Notes under the pieces: generated by a model | Database searches by the model: none | The model's input: the letters and a program-made list of their open reading frames with translations, nothing else | What the model was told of the DNA's origin: nothing | Shown: positions 61,592 through 64,000 of the stretch, piece by piece | How positions within the stretch are numbered: the stretch's first letter is position 1 | How the letters are laid out: each line of letters opens with the position of its first letter | Program-made: the position numbers and the translations under genes | NCBI RefSeq assembly: GCF_030580955.1 | Contig: NZ_JAUQON010000004.1 | Coordinates: 496,001 to 560,000 of the forward strand | Reading direction: 5' to 3' | Length of the DNA: 64,000 nucleotides | DNA from: Hymenobacter convexus | Lineage (GTDB): Bacteria > Bacteroidota > Bacteroidia > Cytophagales > Hymenobacteraceae

Positions 61592-64000
61592 CTACTGCGC
61601 CGGTTCCTTCCCGTAGGAAATCATGTTCGTAATAATGCGGTACGCGCCCGGCACGCCCGCCGGCAGCTCCCGAAACAGCGACAAACCGGTGTAGATGTAG
61701 TGGCCCTTGCCGTAGTCCGTCACCAGAATGGCACTTTCCTTCGCCGGCTCGCCCGGGTCGCTGCTGGAGATGACGGTCTGATATTTCGGGTCCCACTTCG
61801 AGGGATAGTACAGGCCCTGCTCCTGCACCCAGCCTTTGAAATCTTCGGCAGTAATCTTGTTCGGGGCGGCCAGCAGCTGGTGCTTCGTGAGGGTGACGGG
61901 GGCGTCTTCTACGGTCACGCGGTCGGTGCTGAGGGTCATCGGGTAGGGGCCGATTTCGGGCATGACGGTGCCGCGGTTCACCACGTATTGCACCACCACG
62001 TTGCCGCCGGCTTCGATGTATTTGAGGATTTCGGGCTGCTGGGTTTTGAGGCGGTCGACGGTGTTGTAGGCGCGGATGCCGACCACGAGGGCGTCGAATT
62101 TTTTGAGGGTGGCGGCGGTGAGGTCTTTGGGTTCGAGCAGGGTCACGTTGTAGCCGATTTGGCGCAGGGCGTCGGGCACTTCGTCGCCGGCGCCCATGAG
62201 GTAGGCCACGTTCTGGCCGCGCCGCTTCAGGTCGAGCTTCACCAGCGGGGCCACGGCCTCGGGGAAGAGGAACTGCGTGGGGATGTGCGGGTACTCAATC
62301 TTCTGGATGCCGCGGGCGTAGGCCTGGCCGGCCACGGTGGCGGTGGCGCGCAGCTCGGCGCGGCCGGGCGCGGCGCCGGCCAGGGGCTGCACCTGAAAGT
62401 TCACGGTCAGCTCCTCGTCTTTGGCGGCGAGGGCGAAGTCGGCGGTGGCGGGCTCGCACGTCCAGCCGGCGGGCAGGGCCAGGGCCAAGCGGCCGCTCAC
62501 CCCGGCGCGCCCGGCCCGCAGCGTGACGGGCACGGTCTTGGGCTGGGCATCGGCGAAGACGTAGGAACGGGCGGGCGGCAGGTTCACCAGCACGGGCGGC
62601 ACCACGGCCAGCGGCTGGTATAATTCGCCCAGCACTGGGTCGGTGTGCTTGTATTGGACGGGGATGGTTATTCCGATTGGAAAACTCTCACCGTTTGCTT
62701 CGCTTAATGAACAAGATATATATACCGAAGCAACTGGTGCATTTTCCGGAGTTCCACGCAACTGGTCGTTTGCAACTTTTTTCGTCCATGGCTCCTCAAA
62801 CTTATACATCCCAATAGTGCCAGGTTCACGCAGCCAATACGGCTGGGAAATCAGCGCATTGTTGAGTCCTTTAAGCATCACTTTTCCATTCACCCGTTTA
62901 TTCCGAGTCAATTCTGTGGTCTGGGTAGCATCAATCCGCTGTTCATCAATTGTAAAAGAAAACGGGTCGCCTGGAAAATCAAGTTTCTCAACTCTTACCT
63001 TATTCAACTTGATAGGAAGATTTGACCGATTAATTATTTCGTATTCAATCGTAGCTTCTCCTCCACTCGCCACGGTTGGTTCGGTTACAGTTGCTTCTGC
63101 ATAAATTCCCGAACAAGCTTGAATAAGAGCTCGGATTGTTTTTGTCTTTTCGTCGACCCATAAGTAGTTTTTATCTTTAGAGGACGAGATACGAATATCA
63201 TTTTTAATTCGAAACAGGGCGTCTTGAACCTTTGTGAGCCCCGCCACGCTGGCGCTGGGGTTACTCGGGTCGTATTTGCGAATCACCTCCTCGATGAGCT
63301 TGCCCACGGCCGCGCCGCCGGGCACCCGGTTCCAGGTCTGGTCCACGCCTTCGAACAGGTCTTTGGTGGCTTTGTCGCCTTTCATGGGCTGGAAATACTC
63401 CAGCGCCTCGCCCCGCTGGGCGGCCGAGCCGAAGCCCTGGCTGCGGTGGTTGGAGCGGCTGCGGGCCGCGATTTCGCCGTAGCTCTGGCCCAGCAGGGGG
63501 TTGTAGCCGCCGGCGTCGAGCCGGAGGTAGCCGTCCATGTTTTCGCCGGGCTTCACGAAGAAGCTGCCGGTGTTCCAGAGCAGCCGCTTGGGCTGCCAGG
63601 CTTGCACGTACTGGAGCTGTTCGGGGAAGCGCTTGGGGTCGCCGGCGGCGTCGAAGGCTTCGGCGGCGAGGATGGCGCTGGCCTGGTGGTGGCCGTGGCC
63701 GGCGCGGGCATCGGGCGGGAAGCGGGTGATGAGCACATCGGGCCGGCGCTGGCGGATGACCCACACCAGGTCGGCGAGCACCTGCTCCTTGTCCCAGATG
63801 CGAAAGGTTTCGTCGGCCGTTTTGGAGAAGCCGAAGTCGTTGGCGCGGGTGAAGAACTGCCGGCCGCCGTCGAGGCGCCGGGCCGCCAGCAGCTCCTGCG
63901 TGCGAATCACGCCGAGGCCTTCGCGCAGCTCGGGGCCGATGAGGTTCTGGCCGCCGTCGCCGCGGGTGCAGCTCAGGTAGCTGGTTTCGAGCAGGCGCTC
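61592..64000 (-). CDS. PIG-L/LmbE-family deacetylase-type protein (5' end outside window)
   Basis: The reading frame is open to the right edge, so at least the start with the zinc motif HPDD is missing; a GTG at 63910 is internal. The visible N-terminus has SCTRGDGGQNLIG and REGLGVIRTQELLAARRLDGG, typical of PIG-L, and HGHHQASAIL. The large remainder includes a domain resembling NEW3/NPCBM-associated beta-sandwiches and a C-terminal glutamine-amidotransferase-like domain (DALVVGIRAYNTVDRLK...GGNVVVQYVVNRG). Likely exported, acting on N-acetyl groups. Between about 62640 and 63235 the coding sequence is much more AT-rich than the rest. Confidence 0.85.
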   Translation of the reverse strand, partial: ERLLETSYLSCTRGDGGQNLIGPELREGLGVIRTQELLAARRLDGGRQFFTRANDFGFSKTADETFRIWDKEQVLADLVWVIRQRRPDVLITRFPPDARAGHGHHQASAILAAEAFDAAGDPKRFPEQLQYVQAWQPKRLLWNTGSFFVKPGENMDGYLRLDAGGYNPLLGQSYGEIAARSRSNHRSQGFGSAAQRGEALEYFQPMKGDKATKDLFEGVDQTWNRVPGGAAVGKLIEEVIRKYDPSNPSASVAGLTKVQDALFRIKNDIRISSSKDKNYLWVDEKTKTIRALIQACSGIYAEATVTEPTVASGGEATIEYEIINRSNLPIKLNKVRVEKLDFPGDPFSFTIDEQRIDATQTTELTRNKRVNGKVMLKGLNNALISQPYWLREPGTIGMYKFEEPWTKKVANDQLRGTPENAPVASVYISCSLSEANGESFPIGITIPVQYKHTDPVLGELYQPLAVVPPVLVNLPPARSYVFADAQPKTVPVTLRAGRAGVSGRLALALPAGWTCEPATADFALAAKDEELTVNFQVQPLAGAAPGRAELRATATVAGQAYARGIQKIEYPHIPTQFLFPEAVAPLVKLDLKRRGQNVAYLMGAGDEVPDALRQIGYNVTLLEPKDLTAATLKKFDALVVGIRAYNTVDRLKTQQPEILKYIEAGGNVVVQYVVNRGTVMPEIGPYPMTLSTDRVTVEDAPVTLTKHQLLAAPNKITAEDFKGWVQEQGLYYPSKWDPKYQTVISSSDPGEPAKESAILVTDYGKGHYIYTGLSLFRELPAGVPGAYRIITNMISYGKEPAQ

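Overview
The window looks like chromosomal DNA of a GC-rich member of the Bacteroidota, most likely Hymenobacteraceae (Hymenobacter-like). The evidence is a type IX secretion sorting domain, a GLPGLI protein paired with a TonB-dependent outer-membrane protein, DUF6799 and DUF2911 proteins, an energy-transducer TonB relative, promoter elements of the Bacteroidota TAnnTTTG type, and no consistent Shine-Dalgarno sequences. The genus is an inference. Both ends cut through genes: an M14 carboxypeptidase on the left and a PIG-L deacetylase-type protein on the right. No gene-free stretch exceeds about 300 bases, and I see no transposase, phage gene, rRNA or CRISPR array.

Layout. 1-10 kb: carboxypeptidase, SBBP-repeat T9SS cargo, DUF4112 and COG4705 membrane proteins, a MoxR/Mg-chelatase-like AAA ATPase with a vWA partner and a previously unlisted 44-residue membrane ORF between them, DUF427, and a membrane endonuclease/exonuclease/phosphatase protein. 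10-20 kb: purE, a MarC protein, a histidine kinase/response regulator pair, the GLPGLI plus outer-membrane receptor operon, hemE, and small proteins. 20-30 kb: maltose-O-acetyltransferase-like protein, heptose kinase rfaE1, aminotransferase, a GT2 fused to a degenerate sugar-phosphate transferase, SDR/AraC, recR, clpS. 30-41 kb: MarR/YceI, two DUF6799 proteins (one carrying a Ppx/GppA-like domain behind a signal peptide), dipeptide epimerase, dicarboxylate symporter, a large GAF-like protein, PAP2 phosphatase and tRNA-Leu(CAG).

41-64 kb: methyltransferase and M61 peptidase, then the most unusual locus (43.6-49.0 kb). It has five co-directional genes: a coiled-coil protein, a membrane-anchored PspA-like coiled-coil protein, a NitT/TauT-type solute-binding domain fused to an OmpA peptidoglycan-binding domain, an ABC permease and an ABC ATPase. 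I read this as a peptidoglycan-tethered ABC importer or sensor of unknown substrate. After it come an NAPE-PLD-like MBL protein, a sodium symporter, a TonB-like protein, an MsbA-like ABC exporter, a DUF433/DUF5615 toxin-antitoxin pair bracketed by duplicated hairpins, DUF2911, a CocE hydrolase, a GDPD lipoprotein, a second PAP2, aspartate kinase and the truncated PIG-L gene.

The second theme is about twenty intergenic imperfect palindromes of roughly 40-190 bp in several sequence families. They sit downstream of genes or between co-directional genes, never inside a gene I accept and never in a divergent promoter region. In several copies both arms carry matching changes, which preserves the hairpin.
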